Shown in pieces: positions 38,815 through 51,885 of a DNA stretch of 64,000 bases. This DNA comes from Bombus terrestris. Taxonomy: Eukaryota; Arthropoda; Insecta; Hymenoptera; Apidae. Numbering within the stretch: the first letter of the stretch is position 1; each line of letters begins with the position of its first letter. The position numbers and the translations under genes were made by a program. The DNA lies in NCBI RefSeq assembly GCF_910591885.1, contig NW_025963548.1, positions 3,091,501 through 3,155,500 of the forward strand, given 5' to 3'. Below the pieces are notes generated by a model. That model was given only the letters and a program-made list of their open reading frames with translations. It searched no databases and had not been told where the DNA came from.

Positions 38815-41345
38815 CTGACAAAATTAGGCAATAACAGGAAATATATACAAGGTAATATAAGGTATATGTATAGCTTGGAAATTGTAATCGTTGCTCGCTC
38901 GCTCCGCTCGCTCGTAAAAATCTAGTCAAACCTCACAACCGATGCGACACGTTAGCAAATTTGAAATAAGTCGCCTCCTTGTCGAATAACGAACGCAAGA
39001 GGGATTGGTTTTAGGTTAGCCTATGGTGTTCGAGCGAGCGCAGCGAGTAAGGGACGCGTAATTGTGTGTCACAAACCAACGGTTTGGAACATAGGGACAT
39101 TGAAATATTCGCACCAGCCCGAGGAACCGCAAGTCTTTATCGAATTGCATACTGACAAAAGTTTACATTTCATCAATAGTTTTACATAAATAGTAATATT
39201 TTCACATAGTACAGTGCAGCGTGTGGTCCGATATCGCTGACTAAATTAGGCAAAGCCGGAAATATATGCAAGGCAATATAAGGTATATGTATAGCGTGGA
39301 AATTGTAATCGTAGCTCGCTCGCCCCGCTCGCTCGTATAAATCTAGTCCAACCTCACAACCGATCCGACACGTTAGCAAATTTGAAATAAGTTGCCGCCT
39401 TATCGAATAACGAACGCAAGAGGTATTGGTTTTAGGTTAGGCTATAGTTTTCGAGCGAGCGCAGCGAGCGAGGGTCGCGTAAAGGTTTGTCACAAACCAA
39501 CGGTTTGGCACATAGGGACATTGAAATATTCGCACCAGCCAGAGGAGCCGGATGTCCTTATCGAATTGCGTACTGACGAAAGTTTACAGTTTATCAATAG
39601 TGTTACATAAATAGTAATATTTCCACATAGTAGAGTGCAACGTGTGGTCCGAAATCGCTGACAAAATTAGGCAATAACAGGAAATATATACAAGGTAATA
39701 TAAGGTATATGTATAGCTTGGAAATTGTAATCGTTGCTCGCTCGCTCCGCTCGCTCGTAAAAATCTAGTCAAACCTCACAACCGATGCGACACGTTAGCA
39801 AATTTGAAATAAGTCGCCTCCTTGTCGAATAACGAACGCAAGAGGGATTGGTTTTAGGTTAGCCTATGGTGTTCGAGCGAGCGCAGCGAGTAAGGGACGC
39901 GTAATTGTGTGTCACAAACCAACGGTTTGGAACATAGGGACATTGAAATATTCGCACCAGCCCGAGGAACCGCAAGTCTTTATCGAATTGCATACTGACA
40001 AAAGTTTACATTTCATCAATAGTTTTACATAAATAGTAATATTTTCACATAGTACAGTGCAGCGTGTGGTCCGAAATCGCTGACAAAATTAGGCAATAAC
40101 AAGAAATATATGCAAGGCAATATAAGGTATATGTACAGCTTGGAAATTGTAATCGTAGCTCGCTCGCTCCGCTCGCTCGTAAAAATGCAGTCCAACCTCA
40201 CAACCGATCCGACACGTTAGCAAATTTGAAATAAGTCGCCGCCTTATCGAATAACGAACGCAAGAGGGATTGGTTTTAGGTTAGCCTATGGTGTTCGAGC
40301 GAGCGCAGCGAGTGAGGGACGCGTAATTGTGTGTCACAAACCAACGGTTTGGAACATAGGGACATTGAAATATCTGCACCAGCCCGAGGAACCGCAAGTC
40401 TTTATCGAATTGCATACTGACAAAAGTTTACATTTCATCAATAGTTTTACATAAATAGTAATATTTTCACATAGTACAGTGCAGCGTGTGGTCCGAAATC
40501 GCTGACAAAATTAGGCAATAACAGGAAATATATACAAGGTAATATAAGGTATATGTATAGCTTGGAAATTGTAATCGTTGCTCGCTCGCTCCGCTCGCTC
40601 GTAAAAATCGAGTCAAACCTCACAACCGATCCGACACGTTAGCAAATTTGAAATAAGTCGCCGCCTTATCGAATAACGAACGCAAGAGGGATTGGTTTTA
40701 GGTTAGGCTATAGTTTTCGAGCGAGCGCAGCGAGCGAGGGACGCGTAAAGGTGTGTCACAAACCAACGGTTTGGAACATAGGGACATTGAAATATTCGCA
40801 CCAGCCCGAGGAACCGCAAGTCTTTATTGAATTGCGTACTGACGAATGTTTACAGTTTATCAATAGTTTTACACAAATAGCAATATTTACACATAGTACA
40901 GTGCAACGTGTGGTCCGATATCGCTGACTAAATTAGGCAAAAACAGGAAATATATGCAAGGCAATATAAGGTATATGTATAGCGTGGAAATTGTAATCGT
41001 AGCTCGCTCGCTCCGCTCGCTCGTATAAATCTAGTCCAACCTCACAACCGATCCGACACGTTAGCAAATTTGAAACAAGTCGCCTCCTTATCGAATAACG
41101 AACGCAAGAGGGCTTGGTTTTAGGTTAGGCTATATTTTTTGAGCGAGCGCAGCGAGCGAGGGACGCGTAAAGGTGTGTCACAAACCAACGGCTTGGCACA
41201 TAGGGACATTGAAATATTCGCACCAGCCCGAGGAGCCGGAAGTCCTGATCGAATTGCGTACTGACGAAAGTTTACAGTTTATCAATAGTGTTACATAAAT
41301 AGTAATATTTCCACATAGTAGAGTGCAACGTGTGGTCCGAAATCG
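38815..41345. repeat. 6-monomer HOR, copy 2 (2,531 bp)
   Basis: I found two differences from copy 1 by eye: GCGAGTAAGGG near 39890 where copy 1 has GCGAGTGAGGG near 37360, and AACAAGAAAT near 40098 where copy 1 has AACAGGAAAT. A third partial copy continues from 41346 to about 42110, ending at the GTTATAG deletion. Confidence 0.87.
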
Positions 41346-44296
41346 CTGACAAAATTAGGCAATAACAGGAAATATATACAAGGTAATATAAGGTATATGT
41401 ATAGCTTGGAAATTGTAATCGTTGCTCGCTCGCTCCGCTCGCTCGTAAAAATCTAGTCAAACCTCACAACCGATGCGACACGTTAGCAAATTTGAAATAA
41501 GTCGCCTCCTTGTCGAATAACGAACGCAAGAGGGATTGGTTTTAGGTTAGCCTATGGTGTTCGAGCGAGCGCAGCGAGTAAGGGACGCGTAATTGTGTGT
41601 CACAAACCAACGGTTTGGAACATAGGGACATTGAAATATTCGCACCAGCCCGAGGAACCGCAAGTCTTTATCGAATTGCATACTGACAAAAGTTTACATT
41701 TCATCAATAGTTTTACATAAATAGTAATATTTTCACATAGTACAGTGCAGCGTGTGGTCCGATATCGCTGACTAAATTAGGCAAAGCCGGAAATATATGC
41801 AAGGCAATATAAGGTATATGTATAGCGTGGAAATTGTAATCGTAGCTCGCTCGCCCCGCTCGCTCGTATAAATCTAGTCCAACCTCACAACCGATCCGAC
41901 ACGTTAGCAAATTTGAAATAAGTTGCCGCCTTATCGAATAACGAACGCAAGAGGTATTGGTTTTAGGTTAGGCTATAGTTTTCGAGCGAGCGCAGCGAGC
42001 GAGGGTCGCGTAAAGGTTTGTCACAAACCAACGGTTTGGCACATAGGGACATTGAAATATTCGCACCAGCCAGAGGAGCCGGATGTCCTTATCGAATTGC
42101 GTACTGACGAAAGTTATAGTTTATCAATAGTTTTACATAAATAGTAATATTTCCACATAGTAGAGTGCAACGTGTGGTCCGAAATCGCTGACAAAATTAG
42201 GCAATAACAGGAAATATATACAAGGTAATATAAGGTATATGTGTAGCTTGGAAATTGTAATCGTTGCTCGCTCGCTCCGCTCGCTCGTAAAAATCTAGTC
42301 AAACCTCACAACCGATCCGACACGTTAGCAAATTTGAAATCAGTCGCCTCCTTGTTGAATAACGAACGCAAGAGGGATTGGTTTTAGGTTAGCCTATGGT
42401 GTTCGAGCGAGCGCAGCGAGTGAGGGACGCGTAATTGTGTGTCACAAACCAACGGTTTGGCACATAGGGACATTGAAATATTCGCACCAGCCTGAGGAGA
42501 CGGAAGTCTTTATTGAATTGCATACTGACGAAAGTTTACATTTCATCAATAGTTTTACACAAATAGTAATATTGACACATAGTACAGTGCAACGTGTGGT
42601 CCGATATCGCTGACTAAATTAGGCAAAAACAGGAAATATATGCAAGGCAATATAAGGTATATGTATAGCGTGGAAATTGTAAACGTAGCTCGCTCGCTCC
42701 GCTCGCTCGTATAAATCTAGTCCAACCTCACAACCGATCCGACACGTTAGCAAATTAGAAATAAGTCGCCGCCTTATCGAATAACGAACGCAAGAGGTAT
42801 TGGTTTTAGGTTAGGCTATAGTTTTCGAGCGAGCGCAGCGAGCGAGGGTCGCGTAAAGGTTTGTCACAAACCAACGGTTTGGCACATAGGGACATTGAAA
42901 TATTCGCACCAGCCCGAGGAGCCGGAAGTCTTTATCGAATTGCGTACTGACGAAAGTTTACAGTTTATCAATAGTTTTACATAAATAGTAATATTTCCAC
43001 ATAGTACAGTGCAACGTGTGGTCCGAAATCGCTGACAAAATTAGGCAATAACAGGAAATATATACAAGGTAATATAAGGTATATGTATAGCTTGGAAATT
43101 GTAATCGTTGCTCGCTCGCTCCGCTCGCTCGTAAAAATCTAGTCAAACCTCACAACCGATGCGACACGTTAGCAAATTTGAAATAAGTCGCCTCCTTGTC
43201 GAATAACGAACGCAAGAGGGATTGGTTTTAGGTTAGCCTATGGTGTTCGAGCGAGCGCAGCGAGTGAGGGACGCGTAATTGTGTGTCACAAACCAACGGT
43301 TTGGAACATAGGGACATTGAAATATTCGCACCAGCCCGAGGAACCGCAAGTCTTTATCGAATTGCATACTGACAAAAGTTTACATTTCATCAATAGTTTT
43401 ACATAAATAGTAATATTTTCACATAGTACAGTGCAGCGTGTGGTCCGATATCGCTGACTAAATTAGGCAAAGCCGGAAATATATGCAAGGCAATATAAGG
43501 TATATGTATAGCGTGGAAATTGTAGTCGTAGCTCGCTCGCCCCGCTCGCTCGTATAAATCTAGTCCAACCTCACAACCGATCCGACACGTTAGCAAATTT
43601 GAAATAAGTTGCCGCCTTATCGAATAACGAACGCAAGAGGTATTGGTTTTAGGTTAGGCTATAGTTTTCGAGCGAGCGCAGCGAGCGAGGGTCGCGTAAA
43701 GGTTTGTCACAAACCAACGGTTTGGCACATAGGGACATTGAAATATTCGCACCAGCCCGAGGAGCCGGATGTCCTTATCGAATTGCGTACTGACGAAAGT
43801 TTACAGTTTATCAATTGTTTTACATAAATAGTAATATTTCCACATAGTAGAGTGCAACGTGTGGTCCGAAATCGCTGACAAAATTAGGCAATAACAGGAA
43901 ATATATACAAGGTAATATAAGCTATATGTGTAGCTTGGAAATTGTAATCGTTGCTCGCTCGCTCCGCTCGCTCGTAAAAATCTAGTCAAACCTCACAACC
44001 GATCCGACACGTTAGCAAATTTGAAATCAGTCGCCTCCTTGTCGAATAACGAACGCAAGAGGGATTGGTTTTAGGTTAGCCTATGGTGTTCGAGCGAGCG
44101 CAGCGAGTGAGGGACGCGTAATTGTGTGTCACAAACCAACGGTTTGGAACATAGGGACATTGAAATATTCGCACCAGCCCGAGGAACCGCAAGTCTTTAT
44201 TGAATTGCGTACTGACGAATGTTTACAGTTTATCAATAGTTTTACACAAATAGCAATATTTACACATAGTACAGTGCAACGTGTGGTCCGATATCG
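40924..44296. repeat. 8-monomer HOR, copy 1 (3,373 bp)
   Basis: Matches 44297-47669 at 3,373 bp offset. Beta monomers lie at 41768 and 43454. This region overlaps the end of the 6-mer array and the distal copy of the 21-monomer displacement, so successive duplications are nested. Confidence 0.83.
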
Positions 44297-47200
44297 CTGA
44301 CTAAATTAGGCAAAAACAGGAAATATATGCAAGGCAATATAAGGTATATGTATAGCGTGGAAATTGTAATCGTAGCTCGCTCGCTCCGCTCGCTCGTATA
44401 AATCTAGTCCAACCTTACAACCGATCCGACACGTTAGCAAATTTGAAACAAGTCGCCTCATTATCGAATAACGAACGCAAGAGGGCTTGGTTTTAGGTTA
44501 GGCTATATTTTTTGAGCGAGCGCAGCGAGCGAGGGACGCGTAAAGGTGTGTCACAAACCAACGGCTTGGCACATAGGGACATTGAAATATTCGCACCAGC
44601 CCGAGGAGCCGGAAGTCCTGATCGAATTGCGTACTGACGAAAGTTTACAGTTTATCAATAGTGTTACATAAATAGTAATATTTCCACATAGTAGAGTGCA
44701 ACGTGTGGTCCGAAATCGCTGACAAAATTAGGCAATAACAGGAAATATATACAAGGTAATATAAGGTATATGTATAGCTTGGAAATTGTAATCGTTGCTC
44801 GCTCGCTCCGCTCGCTCGTAAAAATCTAGTCAAACCTCACAACCGATGCGACACGTTAGCAAATTTGAAATAAGTCGCCTCCTTGTCGAATAACGAACGC
44901 AAGAGGGATTGGTTTTAGGTTAGCCTATGGTGTTCGAGCGAGCGCAGCGAGTAAGGGACGCGTAATTGTGTGTCACAAACCAACGGTTTGGAACATAGGG
45001 ACATTGAAATATTCGCACCAGCCCGAGGAACCGCAAGTCTTTATCGAATTGCATACTGACAAAAGTTTACATTTCATCAATAGTTTTACATAAATAGTAA
45101 TATTTTCACATAGTACAGTGCAGCGTGTGGTCCGATATCGCTGACTAAATTAGGCAAAGCCGGAAATATATGCAAGGCAATATAAGGTATTTGTATAGCG
45201 TGGAAATTGTAATCGTAGCTCGCTCGCCCCGCTCGCTCGTATAAATCTAGTCCAACCTCACAACCGATCCGACACGTTAGCAAATTTGAAATAAGTTGCC
45301 GCCTTATCGAATAACGAACGCAAGAGGTATTGGTTTTAGGTTAGGCTATAGTTTTCGAGCGAGCGCAGCGAGCGAGGGTCGCGTAAAGGTTTGTCACAAA
45401 CCAACGGTTTGGCACATAGGGACATTGAAATATTCGCACCAGCCAGAGGAGCCGGATGTCCTTATCGAATTGCGTACTGACGAAAGTTATAGTTTATCAA
45501 TAGTTTTACATAAATAGTAATATTTCCACATAGTACAGTGCAACATGAGGTCCGATATCCCTCACAATATTAGGTAATACCCGGAAATATATACAAGGTA
45601 ATATAAGGTATATGTGTAGCTTGGAAATTGTAATCGTTGCTCGCTCGCTCCGCTCGCTCGTAAAAATCTAGTCAAACCTCACAACCGATCCGACACGTTA
45701 GCAAATTTGAAATCAGTCGCCTCCTTGTTGAATAACGAACGCAAGAGGGATTGGTTTTAGGTTAGCCTATGGTGTTCGAGCGAGCGCAGCGAGTGAGGGA
45801 CGCGTAATTGTGTGTCACAAACCAACGGTTTGGCACATAGGGACATTGAAATATTCGCACCAGCCTGAGGAGACGGAAGTCTTTATTGAATTGCATACTG
45901 ACGAAAGTTTACATTTCATCAATAGTTTTACACAAATAGTAATATTGACACATAGTACAGTGCAACGTGTGGTCCGATATCGCTGACTAAATTAGGCAAA
46001 AACAGGAAATATATGCAAGGCAATATAAGGTATATGTATAGCGTGGAAATTGTAAACGTAGCTCGCTCGCTCCGCTCGCTCGTATAAATCTAGTCCAACC
46101 TCACAACCGATCCGACACGTTAGCAAATTAGAAATAAGTCGCCGCCTTATCGAATAACGAACGCAAGAGGTATTGGTTTTAGGTTAGGCTATAGTTTTCG
46201 AGCGAGCGCAGCGAGCGAGGGTCGCGCAAAGGTTTGTCACAAACCAACGGTTTGGCACATAGGGACATTGAAATATTCGCACCAGCCCGAGGAGCCGGAA
46301 GTCCTTATCGAATTGCGTACTGACGAAAGTTTACAGTTTATCAATAGTTTTACATAAATAGTAATATTTCCACATAGTAGAGTGCAACGTGTGGTCCGAA
46401 ATCGCTGACAAAATTAGGCAATAACAGGAAATATATACAAGGTAATATAAGGTATATGTATAGCTTGGAAATTGTAATCGTTGCTCGCTCGCTCCGCTCG
46501 CTCGTAAAAATCTAGTCAAACCTCACAACCGATGCGACACGTTAGCAAATTTGAAATAAGTCGCCTCCTTGTCGAATAACGAACGCAAGAGGGATTGGTT
46601 TTAGGTTAGCCTATGGTGTTCGAGCGAGCGCAGCGAGTGAGGGACGCGTAATTGTGTGTCACAAACCAACGGTTTGGAACATAGGGACATTGAAATATTC
46701 GCACCAGCCCGAGGAACCGCAAGTCTTTATCGAATTGCATACTGACAAAAGTTTACATTTCATCAATAGTTTTACATAAATAGTAATATTTTCACATAGT
46801 ACAGTGCAGCGTGTGGTCCGATATCGCTGACTAAATTAGGCAAAGCCGGAAATATATGCAAGGCAATATAAGGTATATGTATAGCGTGGAAATTGTAGTC
46901 GTAGCTCGCTCGCCCCGCTCGCTCGTATAAATCTAGTCCAACCTCACAACCGATCCGACACGTTAGCAAATTTGAAATAAGTTGCCGCCTTATCGAATAA
47001 CGAACGCAAGAGGTATTGGTTTTAGGTTAGGCTATAGTTTTCGAGCGAGCGCAGCGAGCGAGGGTCGCGTAAAGGTTTGTCACAAACCAACGGTTTGGCA
47101 CATAGGGACATTGAAATATTCGCACCAGCCCGAGGAGCCGGATGTCCTTATCGAATTGCGTACTGACGAAAGTTTACAGTTTATCAATTGTTTTACATAA

Positions 47201-47669
47201 ATAGTAATATTTCCACATAGTAGAGTGCAACGTGTGGTCCGAAATCGCTGACAAAATTAGGCAATAACAGGAAATATATACAAGGTAATATAAGCTATAT
47301 GTGTAGCTTGGAAATTGTAATCGTTGCTCGCTCGCTCCGCTCGCTCGTAAAAATCTAGTCAAACCTCACAACCGATCCGACACGTTAGCAAATTTGAAAT
47401 CAGTCGCCTCCTTGTCGAATAACGAACGCAAGAGGGATTGGTTTTAGGTTAGCCTATGGTGTTCGAGCGAGCGCAGCGAGTGAGGGACGCGCAATTGTGT
47501 GTCACAAACCAACGGTTTGGAACATAGGGACATTGAAATATTCGCACCAGCCCGAGGAACCGCAAGTCTTTATTGAATTGCGTACTGACGAATGTTTACA
47601 GTTTATCAATAGTTTTACACAAATAGCAATATTTACACATAGTACAGTGCAACGTGTGGTCCGATATCG
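44297..47669. repeat. 8-monomer HOR, copy 2 (3,373 bp)
   Basis: Duplicate of 40924-44296 with beta monomers at 45141 and 46827. It is highly similar except for a dense cluster of ten changes at 45536-45582. Other small changes include GGTATTTGTATAG near 45187, AACCTTACAACC near 44411 and GTCGCGCAAAGG near 46221. Confidence 0.83.
45536..45582. repeat. Hyper-divergent monomer boundary
   Basis: Compared with its duplicate partner at 42163-42209, ten bases differ within 47 bp: 45536, 45545, 45548, 45556, 45560, 45563, 45568, 45575, 45580 and 45582. The flanks on both sides match closely. Four changes (45536, 45556, 45563, 45582) are variants seen in other monomers. The other six I do not see elsewhere in the window. 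This spans the end of one monomer and the start of the next. Best guess is a gene-conversion tract from a diverged copy outside the window; a local assembly error is the alternative. Confidence 0.85.
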
Positions 47670-50600
47670 CTGACTAAATTAGGCAAAAACAGGAAATATA
47701 TGCAAGGCAATATAAGGTATATGTATAGCGTGGAAATTGTAAACGTAGCTCGCTCGCTCCGCTCGCTCGTATAAATCTAGTCCAACCTCACAACCGATCC
47801 GACACGTTAGCAAATTAGAAATAAGTCGCCGCCTTCTCGAATAACGAACGCAAGAGGTATTGGTTTTAGGTTAGGCTATAGTTTTCGAGCGAGCGCAGCG
47901 AGCGAGGGTCGCGTAAAGGTTTGTCACAAACCAACGGTTTGGCACATAGGGACATTGAAATATTCGCACCAGCCCGAGGAGCCGGAAGTCCTTATCGAAT
48001 TGCGTACTGACGAAAGTTTACAGTTTATCAATAGTTTTACATAAATAGTAATATTTCCACATAGTAGAGTGCAACGTGTGGTCCGAAATCGCTGACAAAA
48101 TTAGGCAATAACAGGAAATATATACAAGGTAATATAAGGTATATGTATAGCTTGGAAATTGTAATCGTTGCTCGCTCGCTCCGCTCGCTCGTAAAAATCT
48201 AGTCAAACCTCACAACCGATGCGACACGTTAGCAAATTTGAAATAAGTCGCCTCCTTGTCGAATAACGAACGCAAGAGGGATTGGTTTTAGGTTAGCCTA
48301 TGGTGTTCGAGCGAGCGCAGCGAGTGAGGGACGCGTAATTGTGTGTCACAAACCAACGGTTTGGCACATAGGGACATTGAAATATTCGCACCAGCCTGAG
48401 GAGACGGATGTCTTTATTGAATTGCATACTGACGAAAGTTTACATTTCATCAATAGTTTTACACAAATAGTAATATTGACACATAGTACAGTGCAACGTG
48501 TGGTCCGATATCGCTGACTAAATTAGGCAAAAACAGGAAATATATGCAAGGCAATATAAGGTATATGTATAGCGTGGAAATTGTAAACGTAGCTCGCTCG
48601 CTCCGCTCGCTCGTATAAATCTAGTCCAACCTCACAACCGATCCGACACGTTAGCAAATTAGAAATAAGTCGCCGCCTTATCGAATAACGAACGCAAGAG
48701 GTATTGGTTTTAGGTTAGGCTATAGTTTTCGAGCGAGCGCAGCGAGCGAGGGTCGCGTAAAGGTTTGTCACAAACCAACGGTTTGGCACATAGGGACATT
48801 GAAATATTCGCACCAGCCCGAGGAGCCGGAAGTCCTTATCGAATTGCGTACTGACGAAAGTTTACAGTTTATCAATAGTTTTACATAAATAGTAATATTT
48901 CCACATAGTAGAGTGCAACGTGTGGTCCGAAATCGCTGACAAAATTAGGCAATAACAGGAAATATATACAAGGTAATATAAGGTATATGTATAGCTTGGA
49001 AATTGTAATCGTTGCTCGCTCGCTCCGCTCGCTCGTAAAAATCTAGTCAAACCTCACAACCGATGCGACACGTTAGCAAATTTGAAATAAGTCGCCTCCT
49101 TGTCGAATAACGAACGCAAGAGGGATTGGTTTTAGGTTAGCCTATGGTGTTCGAGCGAGCGCAGCGAGTGAGGGACGCGTAATTGTGTGTCACAAACCAA
49201 CGGTTTGGAACATAGGGACATTGAAATATTCGCACCAGCCCGAGGAACCGCAAGTCTTTATCGAATTGCATACTGACAAAAGTTTACATTTCATCAATAG
49301 TTTTACATAAATAGTAATATTTTCACATAGTACAGTGCAGCGTGTGGTCCGATATCGCTGACTAAATTAGGCAAAGCCGGAAATATATGCAAGGCAATAT
49401 AAGGTATATGTATAGCGTGGAAATTGTAGTCGTAGCTCGCTCGCCCCGCTCGCTCGTATAAATCTAGTCCAACCTCACAACCGATCCGACACGTTAGCAA
49501 ATTTGAAATAAGTTGCCGCCTTATCGAATAACGAACGCAAGAGGTATTGGTTTTAGGTTAGGCTATAGTTTTCGAGCGAGCGCAGCGAGCGAGGGTCGCG
49601 TAAAGGTTTGTCACAAACCAACGGTTTGGAACATAAGGGACATTGAAATATTCGCACCAGCCCGAGGAGCCGGAAGTCCTTATCGAATTGCGTACTGACG
49701 AAAGTTTACAGTTTATCAATAGTGTTACATAAATAGTAATATTTCCACATAGTAGAGTGCAACGTGTGGTCCGAAATCGCTGACAAAATTAGGCAATAAC
49801 AGGAAATATATACAAGGTAATATAAGGTATATGTATAGCTTGGAAATTGTAATCGTTGCTCGCTCGCTCCGCTCGCTCGTAAAAATCTAGTCAAACCTCA
49901 CAACCGATGCGACACGTTAGCAAATTTGAAATAAGTCGCCTCCTTGTCGAATAACGAACGCAAGAGGGATTGGTTTTAGGTTAGCCTATGGTGTTCGAGC
50001 GAGCGCAGCGAGTAAGGGACGCGTAATTGTGTGTCACAAACCAACGGTTTGGAACATAGGGACATTGAAATATTCGCACCAGCCCGAGGAACCGCAAGTC
50101 TTTATCGAATTGCATACTGACAAAAGTTTACATTTCATCAATAGTTTTACATAAATAGTAATATTTTCACATAGTACAGTGCAGCGTGTGGTCCGATATC
50201 GCTGACTAAATTAGGCAAAGCCGGAAATATATGCAAGGCAATATAAGGTATATGTATAGCGTGGAAATTGTAATCGTAGCTCGCTCGCCCCGCTCGCTCG
50301 TATAAATCTAGTCCAACCTCACAACCGATCCGACACGTTAGCAAATTTGAAATAAGTTGCCGCCTTATCGAATAACGAACGCAAGAGGTATTGGTTTTAG
50401 GTTAGGCTATAGTTTTCGAGCGAGCGCAGCGAGCGAGGGTCGCGTAAAGGTTTGTCACAAACCAACGGTTTGGCACATAGGGACATTGAAATATTCGCAC
50501 CAGCCAGAGGAGCCGGATGTCCTTATCGAATTGCGTACTGACGAAAGTTATAGTTTATCAATAGTTTTACATAAATAGTAATATTTCCACATAGTAGAGT

Positions 50601-51885
50601 GCAACGTGTGGTCCGAAATCGCTGACAAAATTAGGCAATAACAGGAAATATATACAAGGTAATATAAGGTATATGTGTAGCTTGGAAATTGTAATCGTTG
50701 CTCGCTCGCTCCGCTCGCTCGTAAAAATCTAGTCAAACCTCACAACCGATCCGACACGTTAGCAAATTTGAAATAAGTTGCCGCCTTATCGAATAACGAA
50801 CGCAAGAGGTATTGGTTTTAGGTTAGGCTATAGTTTTCGAGCGAGCGCAGCGAGCGAGGGTCGCGTAAAGATTTGTCACAAACCAACGGTTTGGCACATA
50901 GGGACATTGAAATATTCGCACCAGCCCGAGGAACCGCAAGTCTTTATCGAATTGCATACTGACAAAAGTTTACATTTCATCAATAGTTTTACATAAATAG
51001 TAATATTTTCACATAGTACAGTGCAGCGTGTGGTCCGATATCGCTGACTAAATTAGGCAAAGCCGGAAATATATGCAAGGCAATATAAGGTATATGTATA
51101 GCGTGGAAATTGTAATCGTAGCTCGCTCGCCCCGCTCGCTCGTATAAATCTAGTCCAACCTCACAACCGATCCGACACGTTAGCAAATTTGAAATAAGTT
51201 GCCGCCTTATCGAATAACGAACGCAAGAGGTATTGGTTTTAGGTTAGGCTATAGTTTTCGAGCGAGCGCAGCGAGCGAGGGTCGCGTAAAGATTTGTCAC
51301 AAACCAACGGTTTGGCACATAGGGACATTGAAATATTCGCACCAGCCAGAGGAGCCGGATGTCCTTATCGAATTGCGTACTGACGAAAGTTATAGTTTAT
51401 CAATAGTTTTACATAAATAGTAATATTTCCACATAGTAGAGTGCAACGTGTGGTCCGAAATCGCTGACAAAATTAGGCAATAACAGGAAATATATACAAG
51501 GTAATATAAGGTATATGTGTAGCTTGGAAATTGTAATCGTTGCTCGCTCGCTCCGCTCGCTCGTAAAAATCTAGTCAAACCTCACAACCGATCCGACACG
51601 TTAGCAAATTTGAAATCAGTCGCCTCCTTGTTGAATAACGAACGCAAGAGGGATTGGTTTTAGGTTAGCCTATGGTGTTCGAGCGAGCGCAGCGAGTGAG
51701 GGACGCGTAATTGTGTGTCACAAACCAACGGTTTGGCACATAGGGACATTGAAATATTCGCACCAGCCTGAGGAGACGGAAGTCTTTATTGAATTGCATA
51801 CTGACGAAAGTTTACATTTTATCAATAGTTTTACACAAATAGTAATATTGACACATAGTACAGTGCAACGTGTGGTCCGATATCG
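47670..51885. repeat. 10-monomer HOR, copy 1 (4,216 bp)
   Basis: Ten monomers start at 47670, 48092, 48514, 48936, 49358, 49780, 50202, 50622, 51044 and 51464. The rare CCTTCTCGAATA at 47832 recurs at 52048 (offset 4,216). Two monomers near 50.6-51.5 kb are extra relative to the next copy. Beta monomer 49358 is a hybrid whose right half carries the +1 AACATAAGG lineage. Confidence 0.83.
50622..51043. repeat. Three-part mosaic monomer
   Basis: The left part (GTGTAGCTTGG, AAAAATCTAGTC, GATCCGAC) matches 51464. The middle (AAGTTGCCGCC, GAGGTATTGG, AAAGATTTGTC, GGTTTGGCAC) matches the beta monomer at 51044. The right part (GAACCGCAAGTC, GCATACTGACAAAAG, ATTTTCACA) matches the tail class that precedes beta monomers. 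The AAAGATTTG variant is seen only here (50869) and at 51290, linking the two neighbours. Confidence 0.8.
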
